A stretch of 64,000 nt of DNA from Thraustochytrium sp. TN22 (taxonomy: Eukaryota; Sar; Bigyra; Thraustochytrida; Thraustochytriidae). Shown piece by piece: positions 27,012 to 36,724 of this stretch. The DNA lies in assembly GCA_013306675.1 (NCBI GenBank), contig JABLUY010000023.1, forward strand, positions 124,001 through 188,000, given 5' to 3'. The notes under the pieces were generated by a model. It was not told the DNA's origin, made no database searches, and saw only the letters and a program-made list of their open reading frames with translations. Numbering within the stretch: position 1 is the stretch's first letter; every line of letters begins with the position of its first letter. Made by a program: the position numbers and the translations under genes.

Positions 27012-27588
27012 TCTTCACTGCCGGCCCCTTCGCGAGCGCTCTCGACGGAGAGGGCGTGCGCAGCGCGCGCCCACGAACTTCGACGACGAACGAGGCTGCA
27101 CGCAGGATAGCAGCCCGCGTGGCGAGCGTGAGGTGAGTCCGCCGCCGTCACGCCGCCACGCCGCGCCGCCGCGCCGCGCCGGGCCGCGCCGGGCCGCGCT
27201 GGGCCGCGCCGGGGTCGGTCGCGCCGGCTGGGGCACGCTCCCGCGCCGCGCGCGCCGCCGCCGCGCACCCTTCGCGCCGCGCCGCGCGACCGCCCTCAGG
27301 CCGCCCGCCGCCGCCGGCGAGAAAATCAGATTTGCAGCGGAGCAGTGACAATCTGAGCCGGGGAAACCCGGATTTGGGCTTCGCCGACGAGCCCGGTTCT
27401 TCCGGGCTCGGAACGGCCATAACTCGGCACTGCAGGAGCTCATCAGGAGCGCCCGAGCGAGGGCGAGGCCGGCCTCGAACAGAACGGCAAAGGTCTTTCT
27501 TCACGCTCACGGAGCGCGAGACGGGCGCGACGCGCGCTCCTCTCGGCCGCGACAGAGCGGAGAGAGCGGAACGTGCTTGCATTCCCGC
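27012..27588. other. divergent spacer between PanK and BART-like gene
   Basis: About 580 bases containing GCCGCGCCGG-type degenerate repeats (27155-27220). The frames through it are compositional artefacts. No gene is seen. Confidence 0.6.
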
Positions 27589-28050
27589 ATGGCGGAGAGC
27601 AAGGAGGAGTGCAAGACGGCGGCGGCCCGGGCGGACGCCGGCGGCAAGGACTCGCAGGACTGGACCTTGCTGTACAGGGCGGGCCAAGAGCTAGCCACGG
27701 AGCTGCACGCGATCCGCGAGGATGTGCTGAGGGAGTTTCGTGACGTCCTCTCTGAGCAGGTGCCCGGCGCCGCCTTCACGGTGGAGCAGACGCAGGCGCA
27801 TAAGCGCTACGTGCGCGATGCTGAGCGGCTTCTAGAGAGCTTTCTGCGGGCGAACAACGCGAGTCGTACGCAGTTTCTCTGCGAGTGTCGCGAGAGCCTG
27901 GACGGCCGCTATTGCGCTCTCTTTGAGGAGGACGTAAACCAGTGGTTCGTGGAGCTGGTCCTGGCCATCGACGACTTTGAGGCCTTCATGACCGCAATCT
28001 CGGACATGGATGGGGAGCATCGCGCATCTCGGCGTCGAAGGGCCAAGTGA
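27589..28050 (+). CDS. small protein with possible BART domain
   Basis: 153 residues from the ATG at 27589. It is helical and acidic with a basic C-terminal tail. The segment from about 70 to 140 (pattern HKRYVRDAERLLESFL, then FLCECRESL, then FVELVLAIDDFEAFM) lines up by eye with the second half of the BART domain of ARL2BP and CFAP36 (H..Y....E.LLE..L......F...C ... VLA.eDF..F). BART proteins bind ARL2/ARL3 GTPases and act in cilia and mitochondria. The first half of the domain is weak here, so the call is tentative. It sits head to head with pantothenate kinase. Confidence 0.55.
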   Translation: MAESKEECKTAAARADAGGKDSQDWTLLYRAGQELATELHAIREDVLREFRDVLSEQVPGAAFTVEQTQAHKRYVRDAERLLESFLRANNASRTQFLCECRESLDGRYCALFEEDVNQWFVELVLAIDDFEAFMTAISDMDGEHRASRRRRAK

Positions 28051-28677
28051 TGATAGCGAATGCGGGGATTCGATGATGCTGGAGAGAGATCGGCGGAGGG
28101 TGCAAGCGAGCGATGAGCGGCGCTGAGGCTTTCTTGAGCGGTGTCCGTGAAATTTAACTGTGAGATGACCTAACAGGGGTACAAGGAATAGTTTGTTTCG
28201 AGAAAGCACATACGTAGCGGCATCGCGCCGCTACTAACACACAAGACAGGAGGCCAGCCTTGTGCTTCTCGTGCAGCAACTCCCGAGCTGGACACGACTG
28301 TGCAGTTCGAAATGTCACCTGGCTCGTGCTTGATGTGCCGTGCTACTAGCCTCGGCCGAGCCACTGTCCGTCTTTCTTCCTCCTCTGCTGGCCCCCGTTC
28401 CGAGTCGGCGAGTCCTTGGCCCCAGAAACTCAAGTCGGGAGGGAAAAAAACGCAGCGGCGGTTTTCGGACAGCGTGCAACGGCCGCCGCGACCATGACAG
28501 GCGCCGGCCCCAGGGTCCCGCCCGCGCCTGCATTCCTGATTGGGTGGGCGGCGGCGCGGCGCGACGGCGGCGCAGCGTCGGCGGCCCGCGGCCCGCGTGC
28601 AGTAGCGTGCTCGCACGCACGCTCGCACGCTCCGCTTCCTCGCACGTACGCCCGCTCGTGCTCCCTCGCCGGCCGCC
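28051..28677. other. spacer upstream of the Mps1-type kinase gene
   Basis: 3' UTR of the BART-like gene followed by the 5' region of the kinase gene. The long minus-strand frames here are antisense artefacts that continue over the kinase N-terminus. No gene is seen. Confidence 0.6.
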
Positions 28678-31665
28678 ATGGTGGAGACCACCGACAAGGA
28701 AAACCTGGTCCCGGACGTCCCCGCAAAGGGCAAGGCGGCGGCGGCGACGGCGGCGGCGAGCGTACGGCGCAAGCGGCCGGTGGCGACAGCGGAGCGGCGG
28801 CAGGCCGTCTTCGACCCGGCGAGCTTCGAGAAGGAGCGCGAGGTGGGCGGTGAGGACGCGAGGCGAGAGGCCCTGGTGCGCGCGGCACTCCTCAAGGGCA
28901 GCTCGGACGCCAGCTTCGAGGCGTGGTTCAGGCACGATGCGGCCCAGCTGGTACAGCTGTCGCCGGAGGCAAGCACGCAGGAGCACCTGAAGCTGCTGGA
29001 GGCCGACACTGCGGGCCTGGAGAACGCCTCGTACCTGAAACTGCGCGCTTGGGTGGGCCTGGCGAAATTCGTGGAGCGCACGAGCGACGGGAAGAGCGCA
29101 CGCCTGGTGTTTGAGCGCATGGCGGCGCTGGGCGTCTCCAAGTACTACAAGGAATTCTATGAGCAATGGGCTGGCTTCGAGATGCGCAACGGCGCCGAGG
29201 ATCGGGCCCGGCGCGTTGTGGATGTGGCCATCAAGAACAGGGTCGTGACCGCGGCCGACCGCGCCGAGGTGCTGCGCGCCTGGGTGCGGCCAGCTCAGCC
29301 CGAGGTGGACGCGGACGAGACCGTCGCCTTCCAGAATGGCGGCCTCAGTGCGGCGGCTGCTGTCTCCGCGACGCAGCAGCAACAACAAGTCCAGAGCGCC
29401 GCGCGCGCCGAGCCCACCGTGGTTCTTGGCCGCTCGACTGCGAGGTCATCTTCGCTGCTGCGGTCGTCGGGCGCCGCGGGTCCGAAACGCGGCGGCTTGC
29501 GCAAGCCGGCCACCAAGCTGAGCAAGATCGGTCGCGCCAAGCGCGTGGTAGTGGGCGAAGACCCGACCGAGGAGGCCATGACATCGGCGGCTACCAGCGA
29601 GGGCGCAGCCATCGTTGCCACGACCGCCGCGAACGCCGCCACCGCCGCCGCCGCCACCGCCTCCTCCACGCCCGCCGCCCCTGCTGCTGCGGCGCCGCCA
29701 TCGCAGGGAAGCGACGAGGCGGGCAGCGGCAGTAAGTCGGAGCGCAGCATGGGCGACCTGAGCTACATCAAGAACTGGAGGCCAGACGTCGCGCGTGCTG
29801 GGCGCCATGCCGAAGGGCCGACAACCCCGGACCCGAGTGCAGACGAGCCGACGCAGACGATGCCCTTGGTGCCCGAAGGGGGAGACGACCGGCCTGCGCA
29901 GCGCCGGGATTCGGACAAGCCAACCGTCGTTCTGCGGCGTACGCACTCCGGCGTGGAGGCCACCGAGGTGACGGCTGCGACGGCCGCGGCGACCACCGGA
30001 AACCTCTCAGCGGGCGCTGCGGGGGTGGCCGCGGACCGGCGCCGTGACAGCCTGCCGGTCGAGGCGCAGGGCTTCCACGACTCAATGTTCTCGGACAAGA
30101 ACCTCTTCTTGGTGAACGGGAAGCCGTACCTGCGACTGGCGGTGATTGGGCGCGGCGGGTCGAGCAAGGTCTTCAAGGTGCTGGCCATTGGGCAGACGGA
30201 GCCGCAGATTTACGCGCTGAAGCGCATCAAGCTGTCGCGCACGGAGCCGTCGGCGCTGGCCAGCTTCATGAACGAGATCAAACTGCTGGAGCGTCTGCGT
30301 GGCAACCCGCACATCATCACCCTGGTGGACTCGGAAATTGATCAGGCGCGCAAGGTCATCTATGTGGTCATGGAGCACGGCGAGATTGACCTCAACCAGA
30401 TGCTGCAGCAGCAGCGCCGCGAAGCCGCGGCGCCGTCCGAGCCTGGCATGGTAGGCAGCCTGTCGGTGAACTTCATTCGCTTGGTCTGGATGAACATGCT
30501 GCAGGCCGTGCACGCGATCCACGAGGAGCGCATTGTGCATGGCGACCTCAAGCCGGCCAACTTCCTCTTCGTCAAAGGCAAGCTCAAGCTCATCGATTTT
30601 GGCATCGCCAAGGCCATCGCCAACGATACCACCAACATCATGCGCGACACGCAAGTGGGCACGCTGAACTTTATGAGCCCGGAGTCCATCATCGACATCA
30701 ACAGCGCGCCGGGCTCGCAGCCGCGCATCGGCGGCGCCGGCATGAAGCTCAAGCAGGGCCGCGCCAGCGACATCTGGTCCATGGGCTGCATCCTCTACCT
30801 GCTGGTCTACGGCCAGACGCCCTTCCACGATCTCAAGCTCATTCAGAAGATCCACTGCATCTCGGACCCAAACTACCGCATTCCCTTTCCGGCGCTCGAG
30901 CACCCGTACCCGGCCATGGTGGACTCCGTGCGCCAGTGCCTGCAGTTTGACCCGGCGCGTCGCCCGCCCATTGTCGACCGTGACGGTCACCGCGGCCTGC
31001 TCTCGCATCCCTTCCTCAACCCGAGCGCGCAGCAGTCTGCGGCGGCGCTCTCAGACGCCAAGGTTGGTGCGCTGCGCCTCAAGCTCCATCGCATTGTAGA
31101 GCAGGTCTGCGAGAACGCTGCTCGCATCGAGCAGGTCCGCGCAGCAGAGCCTTCGCGCATCGATGATATCGTCGACAACCTCGTCGACAACCTCATGGAG
31201 GACCTGCGTCCTGACGACAAGGCCGAGGCAGCCGGCTCTGCGGTTCAAGATTCCGCCGGCGGCGGCACCAGCATCGGCTCGACGACGCCACCCAACATGC
31301 CGCGCGTGCAGGAGGAGTCCACGGCCGATCTGGACGAGGAGACCGGGCCTCCGCCGGCCCGTCCCCTGCGCCCCCCACCGGTGCAGCAGAAGCCGGCCGC
31401 GCCGGCCGTGCAGTTGCCACACAGCCTGCAACAGTCTATCGCGTCGGGGCGCGCCGCGCTCAAGCCTGTGACGGAGTCGAGCGCATCGCGCTATATGCGG
31501 CCCAAGGGGTCGACCCCACAAAAGGCCAACGACCTGGCCTCCATCCTTCGCAAGGGCCTCGAGGCCAAGCGCGAGGTGCTTGCCTCCCAGGACAACACCA
31601 TCGAGGCCATTGTGCGCTCTGGCACAACCTGGGACTTTCTTGCGGACGGCCAGGTCAGCCCCTGA
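28678..31665 (+). CDS. Mps1/TTK-family spindle-checkpoint kinase
   Basis: 995 residues, starting at a good GCCGCCATGG context. An N-terminal helical repeat region (about 75-185) with SKYYKEFYEQWAGFEMRNG resembles the TPR module of Mps1 and Bub1 kinases. A long Ala/Ser/Thr-rich linker follows. The kinase domain (about 485-790) has GRGGSSKV (491-498), Lys515 in YALKRIKL, VHGDLKPANF with Asp623, DFG at 640-642, a GTLNFMSPE activation segment and WSMGCILYLLVYGQTPF. The YALKRIKL, DLKPANF and NFMSPE combination is characteristic of Mps1/TTK. It phosphorylates kinetochore proteins to start the spindle checkpoint. The C-terminal 200 residues are low complexity with a short conserved-looking end. Confidence 0.9.
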   Translation: MVETTDKENLVPDVPAKGKAAAATAAASVRRKRPVATAERRQAVFDPASFEKEREVGGEDARREALVRAALLKGSSDASFEAWFRHDAAQLVQLSPEASTQEHLKLLEADTAGLENASYLKLRAWVGLAKFVERTSDGKSARLVFERMAALGVSKYYKEFYEQWAGFEMRNGAEDRARRVVDVAIKNRVVTAADRAEVLRAWVRPAQPEVDADETVAFQNGGLSAAAAVSATQQQQQVQSAARAEPTVVLGRSTARSSSLLRSSGAAGPKRGGLRKPATKLSKIGRAKRVVVGEDPTEEAMTSAATSEGAAIVATTAANAATAAAATASSTPAAPAAAAPPSQGSDEAGSGSKSERSMGDLSYIKNWRPDVARAGRHAEGPTTPDPSADEPTQTMPLVPEGGDDRPAQRRDSDKPTVVLRRTHSGVEATEVTAATAAATTGNLSAGAAGVAADRRRDSLPVEAQGFHDSMFSDKNLFLVNGKPYLRLAVIGRGGSSKVFKVLAIGQTEPQIYALKRIKLSRTEPSALASFMNEIKLLERLRGNPHIITLVDSEIDQARKVIYVVMEHGEIDLNQMLQQQRREAAAPSEPGMVGSLSVNFIRLVWMNMLQAVHAIHEERIVHGDLKPANFLFVKGKLKLIDFGIAKAIANDTTNIMRDTQVGTLNFMSPESIIDINSAPGSQPRIGGAGMKLKQGRASDIWSMGCILYLLVYGQTPFHDLKLIQKIHCISDPNYRIPFPALEHPYPAMVDSVRQCLQFDPARRPPIVDRDGHRGLLSHPFLNPSAQQSAAALSDAKVGALRLKLHRIVEQVCENAARIEQVRAAEPSRIDDIVDNLVDNLMEDLRPDDKAEAAGSAVQDSAGGGTSIGSTTPPNMPRVQEESTADLDEETGPPPARPLRPPPVQQKPAAPAVQLPHSLQQSIASGRAALKPVTESSASRYMRPKGSTPQKANDLASILRKGLEAKREVLASQDNTIEAIVRSGTTWDFLADGQVSP

Positions 31666-32241
31666 TCCGTCGCAAGGCGAGTCACGCTCTCTGTTGTGTT
31701 GCTGCTGTTTTTGCGTGTCTCGCTCAAGCGCCGCACGAATCGTGCCTTCCCCTTGGAGCCTGCTAGCTAGCCCGAACCGATGAATGAATTGGACCCTGTG
31801 CTGGTGCTGCTGCTCGTTGCCGCCGCTGCTGGTGGTGCTCTGATAAACGTTCGAGCAGATTCGCAGAAGAAGCATAGTTTCGCTCTCGTAGCTATACTTA
31901 CCATGGTACAGTTAGGCTTGGTAGGCCTGCCTTTGCAAACTTGAGCAGCACTGCCAGTGGCACGCAGTGGCACGCCCCCAAGGTGGTGCTGAGTTCGACG
32001 ATGCGTTGCACTGCACCGTGACTGCTGCCGCTGGCTGGCACAACTTGAATGAGAGGACTGACAGTCAGTGAGGTGACCGTGACTCAGACAGTGCAGTGCC
32101 AGTGTTGGCACTCCTGGACCTCAGGCTCAACTCACGGTCCGATCAGCCAAGTCGACTTGCACGTCCGCCGCCGCCGCTAGAGCTAGCTAGAGCTAGACCC
32201 ACTTGGTTGAACTCGCGCAGGGCGGCGCTCGCCCGGACCCA
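31666..32241. other. spacer between kinase and CRAT genes
   Basis: About 575 bases. It contains two CACTG/CAGTG clusters (31945-31973 and 32087-32110) and two CTAGCTAG runs (31761-31771 and 32176-32196), the latter about 45 bases before the CRAT ATG. No gene is seen. Confidence 0.6.
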
Positions 32242-34089
32242 ATGCTGGTTCTCGGCGCGCGCAGCGTCGCGTCGCGCAGGCTCGCCGCGAGAGCGGCACG
32301 GGCACAGACGCAGCGCACGGCCGCCATGGGGACCTACGCCGGGCAGGACAGCCTGCGCGCGCTGCCCTTGCCCAGCGTCCAAGAGACCATGGAGCGCGTC
32401 GTGCCGACCCTCGCGCCGTACCTGACGGAGGCGAAGCTGGGCGAGGTGAAGAAGTTGGCCGCGGAGGCGGCCGAGGACGAGAGCGTGCTGGCTGCGCATG
32501 CCGAGCTCGAAGAGCTGGCGGCAGCCAGCCGAAACTGGCTGGACCCCATGTGGATGCCGGTGGCATACATGCAGTGGCGTGTGGCGCTGCCCATTCACAG
32601 CAACGTGACCGGGTACCTCTTCGGCGAGCATCGCAAGAAGTGGGACCAGACGTTCTCGGCAGCTGCGCTCGTGCAGGGCGCCCTACTGTACCACGTGAAG
32701 TTATTGGCGGAGGAGGTACCGGCCAATACGGACGCAGCCGGCCAGGTGCAGTGCATGGATCAATACAGGCGCATGTTCTCATTCACGCGACTGCCTGGCG
32801 TGACGGAGGACCAGCAGATCAAGTACACGGAAGCGGAGTCGCAGCACGTTGTGGTCATCGCGAAGCGCCACCTGTACCGCGTCCCAGTGCTCAAGGGCCG
32901 CGAGGTGGCCTCGCTGGGGGACCTGTGTGCCACGATCGCAGAGATTCGCGCTGACGCTGCGCAGCGCGGGCTGGCCGCGGATCCGATGGCCGTGCTGACC
33001 TCGACGAAGCGCGAGACGTGGGCGCAGACGCGCAACCGCATGGTGGCAAATCCGGTGAACGCCGCGGCGCTCACCGCGGTCGAGTCGAGCGTCTTCACAC
33101 TCTCGCTGGAGGACGGCGTGGACCAGACGGACTCAGAGTGCGCGCAGACGTGCTTTGTGGGCGACGGGCGCACGACGTGGTTCGACAAGTCCTTCCAAAT
33201 CAAGGTCAAGGAGGATGGCAACCCGTCCATCAATGTGGAGCACAGCTGGGCCGACGCGCCCGTGCCGCTCAAGATGTTCTTCAACGACGCGCTGACGCAC
33301 GCCGAGCGCGAGGCGGAAAGGCTAGGCGGGGCCGTCCCCGGAGGCAGCGCGCTGGCATGGGAGCGCATCGAGTTTGCCGTGGACGACGCGCTGCGTGCCG
33401 ACTTGCGCGCCGCCGAGGAGAACATCGATACGGAGATCGCGGACACTGACGTTCGCGTGTATTCGTGCAAGGGCCTGGGCAAAAACGTCTGGAAGGAGGC
33501 GAAGCTGAGTCCAGACGCCGCAGTTCAAATGGCCATGCAGCTAGCTTGGCGGCGGCGGGCACCGAGCGCCGGGCCGCCACCGACGTACGAGACCATTGGC
33601 ATGACGCACTGCTTCAAGGGCAGAACGGAGACGTGCCGTGTGGTCTCGCTTGCCAGCGAGGCCTTTGTACAGGCGGCTCTGGCGAACAGCCCAGACACTA
33701 CGGAGCGCCTGCGCGAGGCGTGCAAGGCGCACATCGCGTACATCATGGAGGGCCGCGAGGGCCGCGCTGTTGACCGCCACATCCTCGGTCTCAAGGTGCA
33801 CAAGGCCGCGCCCAAGCTCTTTCAGCACCCGGTCTTTGCCCGCGCCACGGAATACATCCTCTCTACTTCCAACAACGGCTACGTTGGTCGCCCCTTTGGC
33901 GGCCTCTTTGGCTCAGCCGTGGACAATGGCTACGGCATTTGCTACATCCCAGAAAAGGATTCGGTCTCCCTGTGCATCGAGTCGAAGCGCAAAAGCCCCG
34001 AAACTGATTCGCTTCGCTTCGCGCAGGACGTCGACCAGGCGCTCCGTGACATCGCGCGGTGGGCTGGCGTGCCCGCCGCCAAGCTCTAG
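32242..34089 (+). CDS. CRAT: carnitine O-acetyltransferase
   Basis: 615 residues from the ATG at 32242. It moves acetyl or short acyl groups between CoA and carnitine. Family features are LPLPSVQETMERVVPTL near the start, WLDPMWM, catalytic His334 in NVEHSWADAP, GRTETCRVVS in the place of the usual TEAxR motif, and STSNNGYV near the C-terminus. Residues 1-28 are Arg/Ala-rich without acidic residues, a likely mitochondrial presequence. A second ATG at 32326, in a GCCGCCATGG context, would remove it. The protein ends in Ala-Lys-Leu, a canonical variant of the PTS1 peroxisome signal. Two starts plus a PTS1 is how yeast Cat2 reaches both organelles, so dual targeting is inferred. The neighbouring window also has HADHB. 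Confidence 0.92.
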   Translation: MLVLGARSVASRRLAARAARAQTQRTAAMGTYAGQDSLRALPLPSVQETMERVVPTLAPYLTEAKLGEVKKLAAEAAEDESVLAAHAELEELAAASRNWLDPMWMPVAYMQWRVALPIHSNVTGYLFGEHRKKWDQTFSAAALVQGALLYHVKLLAEEVPANTDAAGQVQCMDQYRRMFSFTRLPGVTEDQQIKYTEAESQHVVVIAKRHLYRVPVLKGREVASLGDLCATIAEIRADAAQRGLAADPMAVLTSTKRETWAQTRNRMVANPVNAAALTAVESSVFTLSLEDGVDQTDSECAQTCFVGDGRTTWFDKSFQIKVKEDGNPSINVEHSWADAPVPLKMFFNDALTHAEREAERLGGAVPGGSALAWERIEFAVDDALRADLRAAEENIDTEIADTDVRVYSCKGLGKNVWKEAKLSPDAAVQMAMQLAWRRRAPSAGPPPTYETIGMTHCFKGRTETCRVVSLASEAFVQAALANSPDTTERLREACKAHIAYIMEGREGRAVDRHILGLKVHKAAPKLFQHPVFARATEYILSTSNNGYVGRPFGGLFGSAVDNGYGICYIPEKDSVSLCIESKRKSPETDSLRFAQDVDQALRDIARWAGVPAAKL

Positions 34090-34173
34090 GCCTAAGTGCA
34101 GCATCGTGACGTAAAGTGCTAGAATAATGATATGTGGCGTGGGAGCGAGCCTGAGATTTTTCTTGCGCCTTAT

Positions 34174-36078
34174 CTACTGCAGGGGCTCTCCGTTGATCAG
34201 GTCCGGCATCTTGGAGAAGTCATACTCGTTGATGTAGTCCGGAATATTGCGACGGTTCTGACGATAGGACACGAGCTTGAAGGGCGCCGTGAGAATGCCG
34301 TTGTAGAGGCCATGGTGGATGAGGAGGTGGACAGTAGCCTTCTTACCGCGGACGAGGGCGACGAGCACCGCGAGGGGGAGCATTTGCACCTTAATAAGGA
34401 GTGGGCCATACATGACGAGGTCGTCCTCGAGAGTCGTGCTGGCATGCGTGAACTTGCCCAGGATGGTGTAGATAGGGCTGGCCCAGGACCTAGCAAAGAC
34501 ACTGCTACCGTGGTTGCTCAGGAGCGCGGTGGCGTCGTAATCACTAATGCCAGGAATCGTGGTGTTCCCCGTTGCCCGATGCTTGCCGCTGCGATGGCTG
34601 CTCGCGGCGCCTCCAGGCCCAACCGACGAGCTGTGCAGCTTTTTGCCTGGGAACATGCGGCGAAGAAAGCCGTACAGAAAGAGGAAAACGTCGACGGCAA
34701 AGACGAAGACGACCGTGAGAATGAGCGGCTCGAAGTGGACGACGTAGAAGATCTCCAGACCGGACATGCCCATGCCATCAGCAATGTTGCAGGGAATTCC
34801 ACCAAGCAGGTTGTGTGTGGCATTCAGGAGTATGCAATCCTTCTCCAGCACCTGCCCAAGCCCGCGGATCTCGGACTGCGCGTTGACCTGGACGGTTGAT
34901 GCCACGAGCAGACGCGCTAGAAAGGCAAGCCCGAAGATCATGGACCCTGTAACAAAGAGGCGGCGGCGTGAGAGGGAGACCAGGAAGCTGAGTAGCAGGC
35001 TTGCTGCCGCAGCAACGCATGCGGTTGCCCACATGTGCGAGATGAAGGAGTGCTGGTAGAGGGCAGCATCGATAAAGAGGTAGTTGTGGGCGCCGCACAC
35101 GACTGTGAAGATGAAGAGGTTCAGCGAGCGGCCGGGCGAGGTGAAGAGCCCTCCCATAAGGTCGGCCTTGACGAGCACGCGCGAGGAGCGGATCTTGACA
35201 CCGCGAAAGAGCACGGGACAGGTCAAGATGCGGCCGTAGATGCTGAAGCAGTAGTCGACCAGCAGGAGGCAGGCAAGTATGTCTTGCCAGCGGATGTGGT
35301 ATTTGTCTTGCGCGTTGGACTTTTGAACGACACGTAACTCCAGCTCCAGAACGTACATACCGTTGCCGGTGTGGGTAACCGAGACCACGTGCTCTGACGC
35401 GTACGTGGTGCCGAAGCCGAGGCTATTTTTGGTACGGTAGTACTCCTCAATCTCGAATACAGGGTCCAGCACCGGCACGAGGAGGTGGTCGTTGCCAAGG
35501 ACGTCCTGCGGCTGCAAGCACACCTCCTCGCAGTCTTGGGGTGCCCCGGTCCCATCGAGGGCGCAATGGAAGGCGATTGTTCCCTCACCGGAGACCCCTG
35601 CGGCAGTGGTGACCGCTCCAGTGCCAGTGCATGCGTGCGCACCGATCGCAGTGAACTCTGCCGCAGTGGAAACGAGCACGAAGTGGGTCATGCCGGAGTC
35701 CAAGGGGGTCAGATGCACCGTATCGGCCTGGACCCACGCATACGAGCCATGGTCAGCCGCCGAGCGGAAGAGCTGTACACCCACAAAGTTGGCAAACTCG
35801 AGAGCATCGCTCCCGTTCACGTCCACGGAGACCGACTTGGATGCCGTCTCCATCATAAAACCGCTCGAGTACGCGAAGACGCGCACGATGAGGGCCCAGG
35901 CGAAGACGAGCATCGTTAGGTTGACGCTTCCCATGAGAATGGACTTGAGACGCGTCAGGCGAAGATTACGCTGGCGCTTGGCGCCGGTTGCGCCGAAGGC
36001 ATCCTCCGAGGTAGACCCTCCTCCCACGGATGAGAGGACGCTCGACTTGGCCACGCTCGAGGTGGCCTTCTTCGACAT
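34174..36078 (-). CDS. multi-pass membrane protein, paralog A (unknown family)
   Basis: 634 residues. A basic Ser-rich cytosolic N-terminus is followed by TM1 (46-69), a Cys-containing luminal or extracellular domain of about 195 residues, then hydrophobic segments at about 266-290, 318-340, 347-369, 374-394, 443-471 and near 573-590. This suggests one anchor, a soluble domain, then a bundle of five or six helices. The C-terminus NEYDFSKMPDLINGEPLQ is shared exactly with the paralog at 39450-41348. No known family recognised; the topology with a soluble domain before the helix bundle recalls GOLD/seven-TM proteins but no motif supports that. It lies tail to tail with CRAT. Confidence 0.85.
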   Translation of the reverse strand: MSKKATSSVAKSSVLSSVGGGSTSEDAFGATGAKRQRNLRLTRLKSILMGSVNLTMLVFAWALIVRVFAYSSGFMMETASKSVSVDVNGSDALEFANFVGVQLFRSAADHGSYAWVQADTVHLTPLDSGMTHFVLVSTAAEFTAIGAHACTGTGAVTTAAGVSGEGTIAFHCALDGTGAPQDCEEVCLQPQDVLGNDHLLVPVLDPVFEIEEYYRTKNSLGFGTTYASEHVVSVTHTGNGMYVLELELRVVQKSNAQDKYHIRWQDILACLLLVDYCFSIYGRILTCPVLFRGVKIRSSRVLVKADLMGGLFTSPGRSLNLFIFTVVCGAHNYLFIDAALYQHSFISHMWATACVAAAASLLLSFLVSLSRRRLFVTGSMIFGLAFLARLLVASTVQVNAQSEIRGLGQVLEKDCILLNATHNLLGGIPCNIADGMGMSGLEIFYVVHFEPLILTVVFVFAVDVFLFLYGFLRRMFPGKKLHSSSVGPGGAASSHRSGKHRATGNTTIPGISDYDATALLSNHGSSVFARSWASPIYTILGKFTHASTTLEDDLVMYGPLLIKVQMLPLAVLVALVRGKKATVHLLIHHGLYNGILTAPFKLVSYRQNRRNIPDYINEYDFSKMPDLINGEPLQ

Positions 36079-36510
36079 GGGCGCTTACCAGAGCCAGGGC
36101 GAAAGGGCACGAGCGCGCACGAGCGCGCGCGAGAGCGCGGATGCGCGTGCGTGAGAGGGCGGGCTGCAGACGGCGCCGTCTCACGCTCGTCCTGCCTGCA
36201 AACAAAGATTGCCAGTACCAAGCGTTTGCCCTGCCACGCCCGGGCAGTTCGGCGCGGCCACGTGAACAGACTCTGGCTCACCCACCGAGCAACGCCCACC
36301 GATCTCACGCCCTTGTGGTCTCCATTCTTCACCGCATCAACTGCTACACTTTTGACACGGAAACGAGCGAGCTGAGTTGACAGGGTGGGTGCCTGTCACG
36401 CTAGCCTCTCCAAGTGCGTGCACTTTGCGGATGCCCTCCAAAAACTCATCCTGTTGCACTGTGGGATCCGCGGCCAGCTCAAGGGCCCGGGGTCGGCATC
36501 CGCATGTGCA
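36079..36510. other. spacer upstream of paralog A
   Basis: 5' region of the membrane-protein gene, with a GAGCGCGC-type repeat near 36110-36140. No gene is seen. The following DNA is AT-richer and is assigned to the transposon remnant. Confidence 0.5.
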
Positions 36511-36724
36511 ACGGATATCCCAATCCCATCGCCCTAGACGGAGTTTAATCAGGATAGCCATATTATCCCTAGTAAATCGGCTCTCCTGCTTGCGCTCGAC
36601 TGACCTGTTGCTATCATGATTCTAATCATTTTTGGAACTTTCAACTACTGGGTTTGTATGGAAGCGTAAAGTGTTGGTCACTTCCGACTGGCCTGTGCGG
36701 ATGCTGAGGCCAACTTGGGCTGCA

